Part shown: positions 15,951 through 25,533 of the stretch, piece by piece | How positions within the stretch are numbered: position 1 is the first letter of the stretch | Layout: the number at the start of each line of letters is the position of its first letter | Assembly (NCBI RefSeq): GCF_004295645.1 | Contig: NZ_CP034752.1 | Span: forward strand, 4,558,001 to 4,622,000 | Length of the DNA stretch: 64,000 nt | Reading direction: 5' to 3' | Origin: Limnobaculum zhutongyuii | GTDB lineage: Bacteria > Pseudomonadota > Gammaproteobacteria > Enterobacterales > Enterobacteriaceae | Notes under the pieces: model-generated | The model's database searches: none | Told to the model about the DNA's origin: nothing | What the model saw: only the letters and a program-made list of their open reading frames with translations | Position numbers and translations under genes: made by a program

Positions 15951-17180
15951 TTACGACCAGCGTTTAATAATCAGTGAGGTATTGATGCCACCAAACGCAA
16001 AGTTATTGGATTGAATATATTGGGCATTAATATATCGGCCATCATCAACGATATAGTCCAATTTACCGCACTCCGGGTCAGGGGTTTCCAGATTAATGGT
16101 AGGTGAAAACCATCCCTCCTGCATCATCTCAATAGACAACCAGGCTTCAAGGGCTCCACAGGCTCCCAGCGTATGGCCAAAATAGCTTTTCAGCGAAGAT
16201 ATTGGTGTGCGATCGCCAAAAATAGCTTCTGTGGCCAGACTTTCTGCCACATCACCACGCTCGGTTGCAGTACCATGTGCAGAAATATAATCGATATCTT
16301 CAGGTGTTAAGTTAGCGGATTTTAGCGCCTGTTCGATGCAAGTTTGCATCGTTTCTTTGCGTGGTTGAGTAATATGCGATGCATCGCAATTGGTGGCAAA
16401 GCCGACAATTTCACCATAAATTTTTGCTCCACGCGCCAGTGCATGTTCCATCTCTTCTAAAATCAGAGTACCAGCCCCTTCACCAATGACCAGACCATCA
16501 CGTTGCGTATCGAAAGGACGTGGCGACAGCTTGGGACTGTCATTCATCTGACTGGTTGCAAACAGGGTATCAAAAACCGCGGCTTCTGAAGGGCAGAGTT
16601 CTTCCGCCCCACCGGCAACCATAACGGTTTGGTAACCATGACGAATAGCTTCATAAGCATAGCCAATGGCCTGACTGCCAGAAGTACAGGCGCTGGAGGT
16701 TGGGATCACCCGACCGCGCAAGCCGAAAAACAGGCCAGTATTCACCGCTGCTGTGTGAGGCATCATTTGTACGTAGGTTGTGGCGGTAATGCTGTAAACG
16801 TTTTTATCGTTTAGCATGGTTCCAAACTCACCAACCTGTTTGGTGCTACCGGTTGAAGAGCCATAAGCAATACCGGTATCGCCATTGTTCAGAACGTCAT
16901 GGCCTAATAAACCGGATTGTTCCAATGCCAGCTCTGTTGCACGGGTGGCTAAGAGGGAAACCCTTCCCATTGAGCGGATCTTTTTACGGGTATAGTGTTC
17001 CGGGAGCGTGAAGTCATTAATCGGTGCGCCAAGCAGCGTGTTAAGCCCCTCGAACTCTTGCCATTCCGGCATAAACTGCACGGCATTTTTTTTCTGTTTC
17101 AAATGATGCGAGATAGTCTGCCAGTCATTGCCTAATGCGGTTACGCCACCCATACCTGTGATGACAACTCTGCGCGTCAT
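15951..17180 (-). CDS. apeR: ApeR, beta-ketoacyl-ACP synthase of aryl polyene synthesis
   Basis: 409 residues, FabF-type ketosynthase. It condenses malonyl-ACP with the growing polyene or starter acyl chain. The catalytic triad is present: Cys165 in SSACTSGSQA, His in SAHGTATERGD and His in YFGHTLGACG. The ATG at 17180 overlaps the apeQ stop by four bases, indicating translational coupling. Position after apeQ and before the PPTase matches the order used for the ape cluster. The division of work between ApeR and ApeO cannot be read from sequence. Confidence 0.92.
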   Translation of the reverse strand: MTRRVVITGMGGVTALGNDWQTISHHLKQKKNAVQFMPEWQEFEGLNTLLGAPINDFTLPEHYTRKKIRSMGRVSLLATRATELALEQSGLLGHDVLNNGDTGIAYGSSTGSTKQVGEFGTMLNDKNVYSITATTYVQMMPHTAAVNTGLFFGLRGRVIPTSSACTSGSQAIGYAYEAIRHGYQTVMVAGGAEELCPSEAAVFDTLFATSQMNDSPKLSPRPFDTQRDGLVIGEGAGTLILEEMEHALARGAKIYGEIVGFATNCDASHITQPRKETMQTCIEQALKSANLTPEDIDYISAHGTATERGDVAESLATEAIFGDRTPISSLKSYFGHTLGACGALEAWLSIEMMQEGWFSPTINLETPDPECGKLDYIVDDGRYINAQYIQSNNFAFGGINTSLIIKRWS

Positions 17181-17908
17181 ACCATACCTCCATTTATTGA
17201 TATCACCTGACGCGTAACATAAGCCGCAATGTCAGACATTAAATAACTGGCCAACCCGGCCACTTCATCACTGTTTCCCATGCGTTTGAGCGGAATCATG
17301 CGCATGGCTTCATCGAGCGCTGCCGGTTCCATATCAAGAATACCGGTGTCAATCAGCCCCGGTGCAATACAGTTAACGGTGATTTTCCGTTTTGCCAACT
17401 CCAGAGCCAGCGCTTTGGTGGCGCCAATTATACCCGCTTTGGCAGCGCTGTAGTTTACCTGACCGCGATTTCCCGTAATGCCTGAAACGGAAGAAAGAGT
17501 AATAATGCGTCCACCCTGACGTAAACCTATCATCGGTATAACGCAGGGATGAATCACGTTATAGAAGCTATCCAGATTGGTATGGATGACGCCATCCCAG
17601 TCGGTTTCTGTTAACGCGGGAAACGCACCATCCCGAATAATACCGGCATTATTCACCACGCCATAATAGGCACCGTGCTGTTCAATATCTTGTTCAATTT
17701 ATTGGCGGCATTGTTCACGATCGCTGATATCAAAACAGATTAAGCGACCGCAGCCACCCGCAGAAGTGATTTGCTGCAGCGTTTGCTCTGCACCTGCTTT
17801 ATCACTCAGGTAGTGAACCACAATAGTGAATCCGTCCTGCGCCAGACGGCGGGCAATGGCTTGCCCAATTCCTTTACTTGCGCCGGTGACTAAAACAGAA
17901 CGCATCAT
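17177..17908 (-). pseudogene. apeQ: ApeQ 3-oxoacyl-ACP reductase interrupted by an in-frame stop
   Basis: The reading frame from ATG 17908 to the stop at 17177 would give a 243-residue FabG-like reductase, but a TAA interrupts it at 17701-17699 after 69 residues (..REQCRQ stop IEQDI..). Before the stop is the NAD(P)-binding TGASKGIGQ; after it, in the same frame, are NNAGIIRD, the catalytic YSAAKAG and the C-terminal NCIAPGLIDTG. No base is gained or lost, so one substitution explains it. ApeQ should reduce the 3-keto group in each elongation round; housekeeping FabG might substitute. A GTG at 17659 could begin a fragment lacking the cofactor motif, which would not be active. Alternatives are stop readthrough or sequence error. 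Confidence 0.88.
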
Positions 17909-18390
17909 GCGGTTGCTCCCTCTGAAGTTGGTGGTTGTATAAGCTGGGCTAATTCCCGATCGTCAGGTTGGTAGACATTCAGCCTGGCCTGAGTTATCCG
18001 CTCGCCATTTATTTCCAGATAGCAGTCAAAGCTGGCCAGCTTTTCATCCTGTAATTGCCGGGTGACGGATACACGTAATATGCTGTTATATGGGTATTCA
18101 TGAAGCGTTGACTTAAGCCCCCGGGCGCCAAGTAACATACCTAATCGTGGCGTTTCGTTCTTTCTCATGCCGTGCCATCCGCGCCAAACGCCGATGGCTT
18201 GCGCCATCATTTCAATAGCAAACCAGGCGGGCAGGGATTTATGCTCGTTCAGAAACGGAGAAAGTATCCCTTCGGTGCTGACTTTCACTTCACAAATGGC
18301 ATGGTCATCGTCAACGGCACAAACCTTTTCCAGAAACACCATCGGTGATTCATGGGGTAGATAATATGCAGCGGGCTGAAACTCCATCAT
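17905..18390 (-). CDS. apeP: ApeP, hotdog-fold 3-hydroxyacyl-ACP dehydratase
   Basis: 161 residues with a FabA/FabZ-like hotdog fold (HESPMVFLEKV near the N-terminus; FAIEMMAQAIGVWRG helix). It should dehydrate 3-hydroxyacyl-ACP intermediates and so create the conjugated double bonds. It overlaps both neighbours by four bases (apeO stop at its start, apeQ start at its end), typical of this operon. It is one of two dehydratases in the cluster; in characterised ape systems ApeI and ApeP are described as partners. Confidence 0.88.
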   Translation of the reverse strand: MMEFQPAAYYLPHESPMVFLEKVCAVDDDHAICEVKVSTEGILSPFLNEHKSLPAWFAIEMMAQAIGVWRGWHGMRKNETPRLGMLLGARGLKSTLHEYPYNSILRVSVTRQLQDEKLASFDCYLEINGERITQARLNVYQPDDRELAQLIQPPTSEGATA

Positions 18391-19556
18391 CCAACATCTC
18401 CCAGAAGTACACAGGCGTTATTCCCGCCAAAAGCAAATGAGTTTGAAATAATTGTTTTATTGGTTATTTTTTGTGATGAGGTAACCAGGTTAATATCGGC
18501 AAGCGTGCTGTCTTTTGCCGATGTTGAAAAGTTCTGAATGGGTAAATTGAGATCTCCGACCAAAATTAACCAGCTGAGGATTGCCTCAGTAATGCCTGCC
18601 GCACCGAGGGTATGTCCGGTAAGGTGCTTGGTTGAGCTACAGGGGGTGGCATGACCAAAAAGCCGGTTAACCGCTTTACTTTCTGCGGCATCATTCAACG
18701 GTGTTGCGGTACCATGTAAGTTAATATATCCAATTTGCTCCGGGGTCATTTCTGCCTGCGCCAGCGCCATTCTCATGGCCTTTTCTGCCCCTTCCCCTTC
18801 CGGATGAGGTGCGGACATATGCCAGGCATCTGATGATTCTCCCATGCCTAAAAGCGCTATCCGGGCGGGATTGCGCGTTAGCAAAACTAATCCGGCGCTT
18901 TCGCCAATATTAATACCGTTTCGTCCTTGTGCGAACGGCTGGCAGAGTTGACTGGATATAGATTCCAGGCTGTTAAAGCCGTTAATTGCCATTCGACATA
19001 GGCTGTCAGCCCCACCAACCAGCGCAGCATCAGCCAGTCCGGCTTTAATTAATCGATAGCCGCTGATAATGGCACGAACGCTGGAGGAGCAGGCTGTTGA
19101 AATCGTATAGGCAGGGCCATTTAACGACAGTAAGGCCGCCAGAAATTGAGCCGGATCGCCCAGCTCTTGCTGTTGGTAGTAATAGCTATCGGGAAGTTTT
19201 CCGTTAGCAAGCTGATGGGCAATGGCCAGTTCACCTTCATGTATGCCGGAGGTACTGGTTCCCATCACTACGGCGATACGATCTGAGCCAAACTGGCTGA
19301 TAGCGGTATCCAGCTCCGGGCGGAGTTGTTCAAGTGCGGCCATCAACAGACGGTTGTTTCTGGAATTATGCGCAACCAGCTCAGCAGGCACTTCCGGTAA
19401 TGGTGCGCAAACTTCACCAACCCAGGTAGGGTTCTGATTTAATAACCAGTCAGTAGAAAGCTTAAGCCCGGATTTCCCCTGAGCCAGATTCTCGCTGATT
19501 TGTTCCAGCGAATGGCCCAATGCGTTCACCATTCCGGCGGCAGAAAAATAGATCAT
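18387..19556 (-). CDS. apeO: ApeO, beta-ketoacyl-ACP synthase
   Basis: 389 residues, ketosynthase fold with the full active site: Cys156 in TISTACSSSVRA, His in LHGTATPLNDA and His in HLTGHTLGAAG. It should catalyse decarboxylative condensation with malonyl-ACP during polyene elongation, possibly paired with the chain-length-factor-like ApeC. The start overlaps the apeN stop by four bases and its stop overlaps apeP by four. A second full ketosynthase (ApeR) lies two genes further on. Confidence 0.92.
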   Translation of the reverse strand: MIYFSAAGMVNALGHSLEQISENLAQGKSGLKLSTDWLLNQNPTWVGEVCAPLPEVPAELVAHNSRNNRLLMAALEQLRPELDTAISQFGSDRIAVVMGTSTSGIHEGELAIAHQLANGKLPDSYYYQQQELGDPAQFLAALLSLNGPAYTISTACSSSVRAIISGYRLIKAGLADAALVGGADSLCRMAINGFNSLESISSQLCQPFAQGRNGINIGESAGLVLLTRNPARIALLGMGESSDAWHMSAPHPEGEGAEKAMRMALAQAEMTPEQIGYINLHGTATPLNDAAESKAVNRLFGHATPCSSTKHLTGHTLGAAGITEAILSWLILVGDLNLPIQNFSTSAKDSTLADINLVTSSQKITNKTIISNSFAFGGNNACVLLGDVG

Positions 19557-20131
19557 GATGAGGTATCCACATTTTGAATGCTGATCTGATAGCCAAAATG
19601 GTGCTGAGTGATCAGCACGGGTTTACGCCGATTATTCTCTGACAGATATTGAATTTCGCTGATGACATTGCCTTTGTTATCCGTGAGTATTCGCTGGTTT
19701 TGCTGGTCACTTAACTGCCATCCTTCAGGCAAATGCGCTTGCCAGTCAGCTATTGGCCAATAGCTCAACATAATATCGGCTAATACCTGCTCTGCCGGAG
19801 GAAGTTGAGGAAGGCTAATGGACTGTTCGGTATGGATACCGGTTGCATCATAAGTCAGTTTAAATAGCCGAATACCCACCGGAGACAGTGCCGCCAGCGT
19901 GATCTTGTCCTGGTCAGCATCCAGTAATACCAGCATAGACTGGGATTTTCCTTCAACCGTAGCGGTCAGTAGTTGCTGATAATGCAGAGGAGAGGCCAAC
20001 GTTGGCGCAGGCAATGTGACTTTGGTACCGCGCTTTAGCCAGGCTTGAGGATGACTCTGATCCTGATTCAGTGAACAGCCGCTTAGCAGCAGTATTAAGA
20101 AAGTGGTAATAATCCCTGTTGTTATTTTCAT
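19553..20131 (-). CDS. apeN: ApeN, DUF3261-type lipoprotein
   Basis: 192 residues. A lipoprotein signal with lipobox LLSGC ends at about residue 19, followed by a soluble domain of the DUF3261 type. The family occurs in aryl polyene clusters next to the MMPL exporter and LolA-like protein, which suggests a part in moving the lipid-linked polyene across the periplasm or inserting it in the outer membrane; this role is inferred. It overlaps apeM by four bases at its start and apeO by four at its end. Confidence 0.85.
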   Translation of the reverse strand: MKITTGIITTFLILLLSGCSLNQDQSHPQAWLKRGTKVTLPAPTLASPLHYQQLLTATVEGKSQSMLVLLDADQDKITLAALSPVGIRLFKLTYDATGIHTEQSISLPQLPPAEQVLADIMLSYWPIADWQAHLPEGWQLSDQQNQRILTDNKGNVISEIQYLSENNRRKPVLITQHHFGYQISIQNVDTSS

Positions 20132-22452
20132 GATATTTTTCCGGGGTTAGTACGTTCTGGCAACGCCAGCGGTGAAAGAATGAAGGCGGCAAAGATCCCG
20201 CCACTGAGTACCAGACCAAAACCTGAAATAGCCTGAGTGCCACTGGCAGCCAGCAGGCCAAAACTTAGCTCGGTGGTTAATGCCGCCAGCAAAATAGAGA
20301 GCATGGAGGTGGATGGTGTCCCGGCAGGATTACTGAAAAATAGTGTGTAATCAATGCCAATACCCAGCACCAGAATCAAGGCTAATAAAGAGAACAGATT
20401 GAGTGATTGCCCACTCAGACTAAGCACGGCCAAAGCAATACCTAATGACAATATGGTTGGAATGATACAGCGTAAACCCTGTTTGAGACCAAAACGCCAT
20501 AAAAACAGTGCACCAATGATTAACACTGAAATACCAAGCAATGTGGTCAAATGCTGGCGATAGACAGAAAATAGCGTAGAGAACTCGGTATGTTTATCTA
20601 CCCAGTGTGTACCACTATGGTTGCTGGCGATTTGTTTCAACGCCGCAGGGTTGGTAACTCCCTCTACCGGAACCAGAACAGCAGACTGACCATTATCCAG
20701 ACTGAGCCAGAGTAGCCGCCATCCTTCACTGGCAACACTATTAAGCCAATCCTGAGGTTTAATCGTTGTCTGCTCAAACGAGGGTTGTGTGGTGTTGATA
20801 CCGGCCTGTTGTAGTCGATGGATAATTTCCGGTGCCTGTTGCCTGATTAAAGCAATATTCTTTTTTTGCTGCTGTTCCGAGGGAAAAGGAAGCAACCGAT
20901 AGCCATTGAGCCAGCCGGACTGTTTTGCCGAGTCCAGTGCGCTTTCTAATGATTCCAGTCGTTGTAAAGTCTGCTCTGGCGATTCGCCATAAACCATAAA
21001 CCACTTCTGATCGCTGTGCTGTCCGGTTAGTGCGGCAATCTGGCGTTCTTGCTGCTGGAACTCAGGAGGAAGAGTTTGCAGTTTACGAATGTCGTCATCG
21101 GTTTTTAGCTGAACCAAACCGGCCACGCTAATCAATAAAGCAATCAGAGGGATACCAATACGGAAAGCCTTGCCGTTTTGCCAGTAGAAAAGCCAACGGT
21201 GGATAAAGCCAAGGCGCAGGGTTTTACGAACCGGAAGACGGCGGGAAAGCCACGGATACCAGCAGATAACGGTTAAGAATGCTCCGGTTAACCCGGCCGC
21301 GGCAAATATAGCCAACTGCTGTAAACCAGGGAATGGTGCGATAAATAGCAAAAGGTAAGCGATCGAGCTGGAAATTACCGCCAGTAATAACGCCGGGAAA
21401 AGCTTTTTCATACTGATGAGGGCCGATTCATCTTCACCATGCACCATACGTTCAGTTAAGTAATGCAGTGCATAATCAATAGAAATTCCCACTACGCTGG
21501 TGCTCATCACCAGCGTCATCACATGTACTTCACCAAACAGAATAAATACCGCAACGCTTCCGCTAATAGCGCCAATAGTCAATGATAACAGCGTAAGCCA
21601 CAGTGGTTTTAGCGAACGAAAAACCAGCAGAATGAGAATAATAATCCCTAAACCAGAGACGCTACCAATGGTGGAAATATCCTGCTGGGCTTGCTGGCTG
21701 GCGTAGTCGCTATAAAACAGGGTTCCTCTCTGTAATACTTGGGTGCCCGGCCATTTTTGCGCGATCTGCTGTTTTAGCTGGTCCAGTTTTTCAACGGTCT
21801 GGCGGGCGCTTTGAATATCATAAGACGAGGTCTTCAGTTCACCATGTAATAAATACCAGACTCTACCCTGTGGGTCTTTGCTGGTTAGCCAGCCATTATT
21901 TAATTGCAAGGTTCGGTTATTTTGCTGCTGGGTCATCTGGGCTGAACGTATGGTCAGCAGCGGATCGTTACTCAACTCTTTGGCGCTAATGCCGGAAAAC
22001 GGTGAGTAGATCTGGCTCAGAATCCAGTCAGATTGGGACGAAGCATCACCCGTCAGGCGCTGCCGGGTTGCGCTATCCAACAGGGAATAACGATTATCAA
22101 AAAAGAATTTCCCCCATTGTTGTTGATGGTCAGGGCTCATCTGGCCTGATGTACTGCTAAAGGCAGTCATCTGTTTTAATTGCTGTTGCCACCAAAGAGC
22201 GGGAGCCTGATCGTCGGGCTGTAGCGGGCTGATTAACCAGACTAACTGGCGGTCTAAACGTTGGTTAAATCCCTCTTCCAGCGCAGGAGGAATATTTTCA
22301 ATATGTTCTTTAGGCAGCAGGGCCATAACACTACTGTTCAGGCGACTGTTGGGCAAAACCACCATCAGCGCGATCAGTAACGCAATAACGCCAATCGCCC
22401 AGGCGTATGCAATGCGGCGATGTATCTCAGGACGAAAAATGGTGTTCTTCAT
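20128..22452 (-). CDS. apeM: ApeM, MMPL/RND-type exporter
   Basis: 774 residues with the MMPL plan: one N-terminal membrane helix (about 15-33), a large periplasmic domain, a membrane block containing GISIDYALHYLTERM, a second periplasmic domain and a second block containing GIGIDYTLFF. Both GxxxDY motifs typical of proton-driven MMPL transporters are present. It should export the aryl polyene lipid from the inner membrane to the LolA-like ApeL. Its start lies inside the end of apeL (26-base overlap). Confidence 0.92.
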   Translation of the reverse strand: MKNTIFRPEIHRRIAYAWAIGVIALLIALMVVLPNSRLNSSVMALLPKEHIENIPPALEEGFNQRLDRQLVWLISPLQPDDQAPALWWQQQLKQMTAFSSTSGQMSPDHQQQWGKFFFDNRYSLLDSATRQRLTGDASSQSDWILSQIYSPFSGISAKELSNDPLLTIRSAQMTQQQNNRTLQLNNGWLTSKDPQGRVWYLLHGELKTSSYDIQSARQTVEKLDQLKQQIAQKWPGTQVLQRGTLFYSDYASQQAQQDISTIGSVSGLGIIILILLVFRSLKPLWLTLLSLTIGAISGSVAVFILFGEVHVMTLVMSTSVVGISIDYALHYLTERMVHGEDESALISMKKLFPALLLAVISSSIAYLLLFIAPFPGLQQLAIFAAAGLTGAFLTVICWYPWLSRRLPVRKTLRLGFIHRWLFYWQNGKAFRIGIPLIALLISVAGLVQLKTDDDIRKLQTLPPEFQQQERQIAALTGQHSDQKWFMVYGESPEQTLQRLESLESALDSAKQSGWLNGYRLLPFPSEQQQKKNIALIRQQAPEIIHRLQQAGINTTQPSFEQTTIKPQDWLNSVASEGWRLLWLSLDNGQSAVLVPVEGVTNPAALKQIASNHSGTHWVDKHTEFSTLFSVYRQHLTTLLGISVLIIGALFLWRFGLKQGLRCIIPTILSLGIALAVLSLSGQSLNLFSLLALILVLGIGIDYTLFFSNPAGTPSTSMLSILLAALTTELSFGLLAASGTQAISGFGLVLSGGIFAAFILSPLALPERTNPGKIS

Positions 22453-23053
22453 CTGGAGTTAATACCGTGGGGGCTGTGGTTTGGTCAAAGAATCGAATAT
22501 GGGTACTGTCGCCTTGCAGATCATTAATTTGGATCTCATTCAGAAACTCAGAACCATTAAGCGTAATTTGGCGAAATAACTTATCGAGCGGTGTCGTGGA
22601 AGGTTGCAAGACCAGCTGCCAGCTGCCTTTGCCAAGATCGCTAAACTGTAGGTTAAAGTTTTGCTCCAGTGCTTTGCGGTCCGCATGGAAAAGGGCGGTC
22701 AGGATAGAGTTAAAACGAAACATTTGTGGATTGCTATCTGCAGTAATCACCTGAGGCGGTTGACCCGCCATACGCTGTTCCATTCTGCTTTCGTTCATCA
22801 TCAGCACCAGAGGAAAAGGTTTGGTTTGATTCCAGATTAATCCATGTGCTTGTGCAATCAGAACGTTACCGTTGGATTTCAGCGGTTGAGACATGCCGCT
22901 AATGGTGCGTTGTTGTTCAAATTGGGCACGCAGAACGGGTTGATGACTGAAGCGCTGCTGTAAATCATCAAGGGTTACCGCTGATGCCGCCTGACTTAGC
23001 AACAGGGAGGTGCCGGTAATCAATGAAGCGAGTAACCGGAAAAAGCAGTTCAT
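22427..23053 (-). CDS. apeL: ApeL, LolA-like periplasmic carrier
   Basis: 208 residues with a cleavable signal peptide (SLLLSQAASA, cleavage near residue 25) and a LolA-like domain (LDDLQQRFSHQPVLRAQF, SNGNVLIAQAHGLIW). It should bind and shuttle the polyene lipid through the periplasm. The stop overlaps apeM by 26 bases and the start overlaps apeK by four. The gene is standard in aryl polyene clusters; the exact cargo is inferred. Confidence 0.9.
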   Translation of the reverse strand: MNCFFRLLASLITGTSLLLSQAASAVTLDDLQQRFSHQPVLRAQFEQQRTISGMSQPLKSNGNVLIAQAHGLIWNQTKPFPLVLMMNESRMEQRMAGQPPQVITADSNPQMFRFNSILTALFHADRKALEQNFNLQFSDLGKGSWQLVLQPSTTPLDKLFRQITLNGSEFLNEIQINDLQGDSTHIRFFDQTTAPTVLTPDEEHHFSS

Positions 23054-23478
23054 GGCTGAACACCTAATTTATCAAACAGTATGGAAGGGCTGACGAAACA
23101 CATTTCACCATTTTGTTGATTAACCGCAACCTGAATGGTGTAGCCCTTGGTTAATTTTTTACCGCTGGCCACATCAACAATGAGGTAGTCAATACGCAGG
23201 CGATTTTCATATTCTGTCAGGCGGGCGTTGACCCGGATTTTCTGTTCAAAACAGGCCGGAGCAATGTATTTCACCCGGGTGTCAATAACCGGCCAGGCAT
23301 AGCCGGAATCGCTCATTTGTCGATAACCGTAATCAAACTGTTTTAGTAAGGCTTCCCGCGCTACTTCAAAATAACGGAAGTAGTTACCGTGCCAGACCAC
23401 ATGCATGGAGTCTACATCATGAAAGGGTACCGTCAGTTCAATATCGACGGATAAGCGAGGGTCGGAGTTAAGATTCAT
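23050..23478 (-). CDS. apeK: ApeK, 4HBT-family thioesterase
   Basis: About 142 residues, hotdog acyl-CoA/ACP thioesterase. The motif VDSMHVVWHGNYFRYFEVARE matches the 4-hydroxybenzoyl-CoA thioesterase type, with the catalytic Asp in VDSMHVVWHG. It may release or proofread acyl chains during polyene synthesis. The ATG at 23478 is preferred over a GTG three codons upstream because AGGTGA sits 6 bases before it. The start lies inside the apeJ 3' end. Confidence 0.87.
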   Translation of the reverse strand: MNLNSDPRLSVDIELTVPFHDVDSMHVVWHGNYFRYFEVAREALLKQFDYGYRQMSDSGYAWPVIDTRVKYIAPACFEQKIRVNARLTEYENRLRIDYLIVDVASGKKLTKGYTIQVAVNQQNGEMCFVSPSILFDKLGVQP

Positions 23479-25198
23479 GATTATCACCTGACTTTTTTTC
23501 TGGCGAGTTTAACTGCCAGAATTGATAAAAGTTAAACCAGTCTAATGGTGATATCAGACTGTAGTGTTCCAGCCGTTTTGCGTAGCGTTCAACGGTTTCC
23601 TGAATCGCTTGCTGGCGGTTTTCTCGTGGCAGAATTAACGGGTCAGCAAATTTTTCAAAATGGATAGAGAATTGACCTTCAGGTTTCAGGCCAAACATGA
23701 GATATACCGGACAGCGCAATACAGACGCTAAAATAAAAGGTCCCTGAGGAAAGGGGGCCGGCTTCCCTAAAAAGTCGGCCCAAACAATGCGCTGCTCACT
23801 TTCCCGATGATATTGACTGACCGGCGTGCGATCTCCCACGATGGCGACCCATTCTCCGGCATCCAGTTTTTGTTTTAGCAAAATGGCAACTTCCGGGCCC
23901 CAATGACTGACCTGAATCAGATTGATATTGGATGCGGGATTAATTTCTTGCATCACCTGGTTGAAACGCTCAGCGTGCTGAGTGAACACCAGCGCATTAA
24001 TTTTTAAATCAAAGGAGAGTTCGCCCAGAGCCCTGCAAACTTCTAAATCGCCCAGATGTGAACCAAGGATCAGGGTGCCCTGTTGAGCTGCCATTTGGTT
24101 CATGCACTCATTTTTGTCCGGGAAATCGACCTGATCCAGCTTAATATCACCTAACCAACAGGCCAGTTTGTCCAGCATGGCTTCACCAAAGCGCATAAAG
24201 TGGCGATAGCTGCTGAGGTGAGGTGGTAGCGGATGATTCTGTTGTGCTGCATATTTTTTTAGCTGATGCAGATAGTGTTCTGAAGCTTTGCGCTGTTGAT
24301 TCCCTGTTAGCCAGTAAAAACCAATAACCGGATACAGCAGAAGATTAAATGCCCGTCGACCAAACAGGCGATAGGTTTTTACCATCAGGCGAATACCCCA
24401 CAAGCCTTTACGCTCACTGGTGCGCGACCAGTGAGTTTCTGCTGTGAAATGTCGCATTATCAGTGACGGCATTCTGGGTAACATAGAAAGAAATAGTCGG
24501 GTATGCATCCACGAAATTCGCAGGTTGTCGCGCCAGACATCAAAATGAGACAAACCATCTTCAGGATAAATGACTTTGGTTGGAATAAAACGGGATTGAG
24601 TGCCTTGCCAGTAGAGCCGCACCATGATTTCAGTATCAAAATCCATCCGCTGCCCAAGGGGGACTTTATCCGCCAAAGCCAAAACAACATCTACCGGGTA
24701 GGCGCGAAATCCGCACATGCTATCGCGAATAGATAGCGACAGTGTCTCAATCCACACCCAAACGTGGGTAATGTAGCGGGAATAAAGCCGGGACTTAGGC
24801 ACGCTGTCATCGTAAATGGGCTGACCAGAAATCAGTTGGTCAGGATATTGTTGTGCTTCAGCCAACAGTTTGGGAATGTCTTCCAGATGATGTTGTCCAT
24901 CAGCATCAATCTGTATGCCGTGGCTGTATTTCTGACGTTGCGCTTCTTTTAATGCGCTGAGTACTGCTCCGCCTTTCCCTTTGTTATGAGGGTGTCGAAC
25001 CAGCGTTACCCAGTCATATTGCTGACTGAGTCTGTCTAACTCACTGGCGGTTTCTTTTTGGCTGCCATCGTCAACAATAACGCAATGCAGGTGAAAAGAT
25101 TCAAGCTGCTGTAAGGTAGCGGCCATGGTTTTGCCATGGTTGTAACAGGGAATGATCAGGCAGGGATTGAACCGATTCCCTGATGGTATTACTGACAT
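23468..25198 (-). CDS. apeJ: ApeJ, glycosyltransferase-acyltransferase fusion
   Basis: 576 residues with two domains. Residues about 10-240 are a family 2 glycosyltransferase (CLIIPCYNHGKT, VDDGSQKE, QIDADGQHHLED). Residues about 290-560 are an HtrB/LpxL-like acyltransferase with the H(x)4E motif in GSHLGDLEVCR. It probably joins the polyene acyl chain to a sugar or lipid anchor at the inner membrane, and is a hallmark of aryl polyene clusters. It overlaps apeI at its start (10 bases) and apeK at its end. Confidence 0.9.
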   Translation of the reverse strand: MSVIPSGNRFNPCLIIPCYNHGKTMAATLQQLESFHLHCVIVDDGSQKETASELDRLSQQYDWVTLVRHPHNKGKGGAVLSALKEAQRQKYSHGIQIDADGQHHLEDIPKLLAEAQQYPDQLISGQPIYDDSVPKSRLYSRYITHVWVWIETLSLSIRDSMCGFRAYPVDVVLALADKVPLGQRMDFDTEIMVRLYWQGTQSRFIPTKVIYPEDGLSHFDVWRDNLRISWMHTRLFLSMLPRMPSLIMRHFTAETHWSRTSERKGLWGIRLMVKTYRLFGRRAFNLLLYPVIGFYWLTGNQQRKASEHYLHQLKKYAAQQNHPLPPHLSSYRHFMRFGEAMLDKLACWLGDIKLDQVDFPDKNECMNQMAAQQGTLILGSHLGDLEVCRALGELSFDLKINALVFTQHAERFNQVMQEINPASNINLIQVSHWGPEVAILLKQKLDAGEWVAIVGDRTPVSQYHRESEQRIVWADFLGKPAPFPQGPFILASVLRCPVYLMFGLKPEGQFSIHFEKFADPLILPRENRQQAIQETVERYAKRLEHYSLISPLDWFNFYQFWQLNSPEKKSGDNHES

Positions 25199-25533
25199 AA
25201 GTTTATCCTGCCGCTGCTGGCAACCGTTTCACCACAGCAATATTGGAAATTAAGCCGGGATTTTGTTTCATCCCAGCTAAGGGTCAGGGTAATTTCTTCG
25301 CCGGGAAAGAGCGGGCGTTGAAACTTCACTACATCAATAGCGCTAAATACCGGAGAGAGTGGGAAAATCTCAGCGCCATAATGTATCGCCCAGTGAATTT
25401 GAGTCACGCCAGGTAATATTGGCTGTTCAGGAAAGTGACCTTTAAACCAGAACAGTTCTGGTTGGAGTTTCAAATGGAGAGTGGCACTTCCGTCATCAGA
25501 GATTTGACGGGCATGTTCCTGTGGCAACTTCAT
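25189..25533 (-). CDS. apeI: ApeI, FabZ-like dehydratase
   Basis: 114 residues, single hotdog domain. The FabA/FabZ signature HFPEQPILPGVTQ is intact with the catalytic His at residue 33. It should dehydrate 3-hydroxyacyl-ACP in each elongation cycle, with ApeP as the partner in characterised systems. It overlaps apeH by four bases and apeJ by ten. Confidence 0.9.
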   Translation of the reverse strand: MKLPQEHARQISDDGSATLHLKLQPELFWFKGHFPEQPILPGVTQIHWAIHYGAEIFPLSPVFSAIDVVKFQRPLFPGEEITLTLSWDETKSRLNFQYCCGETVASSGRINLCQ

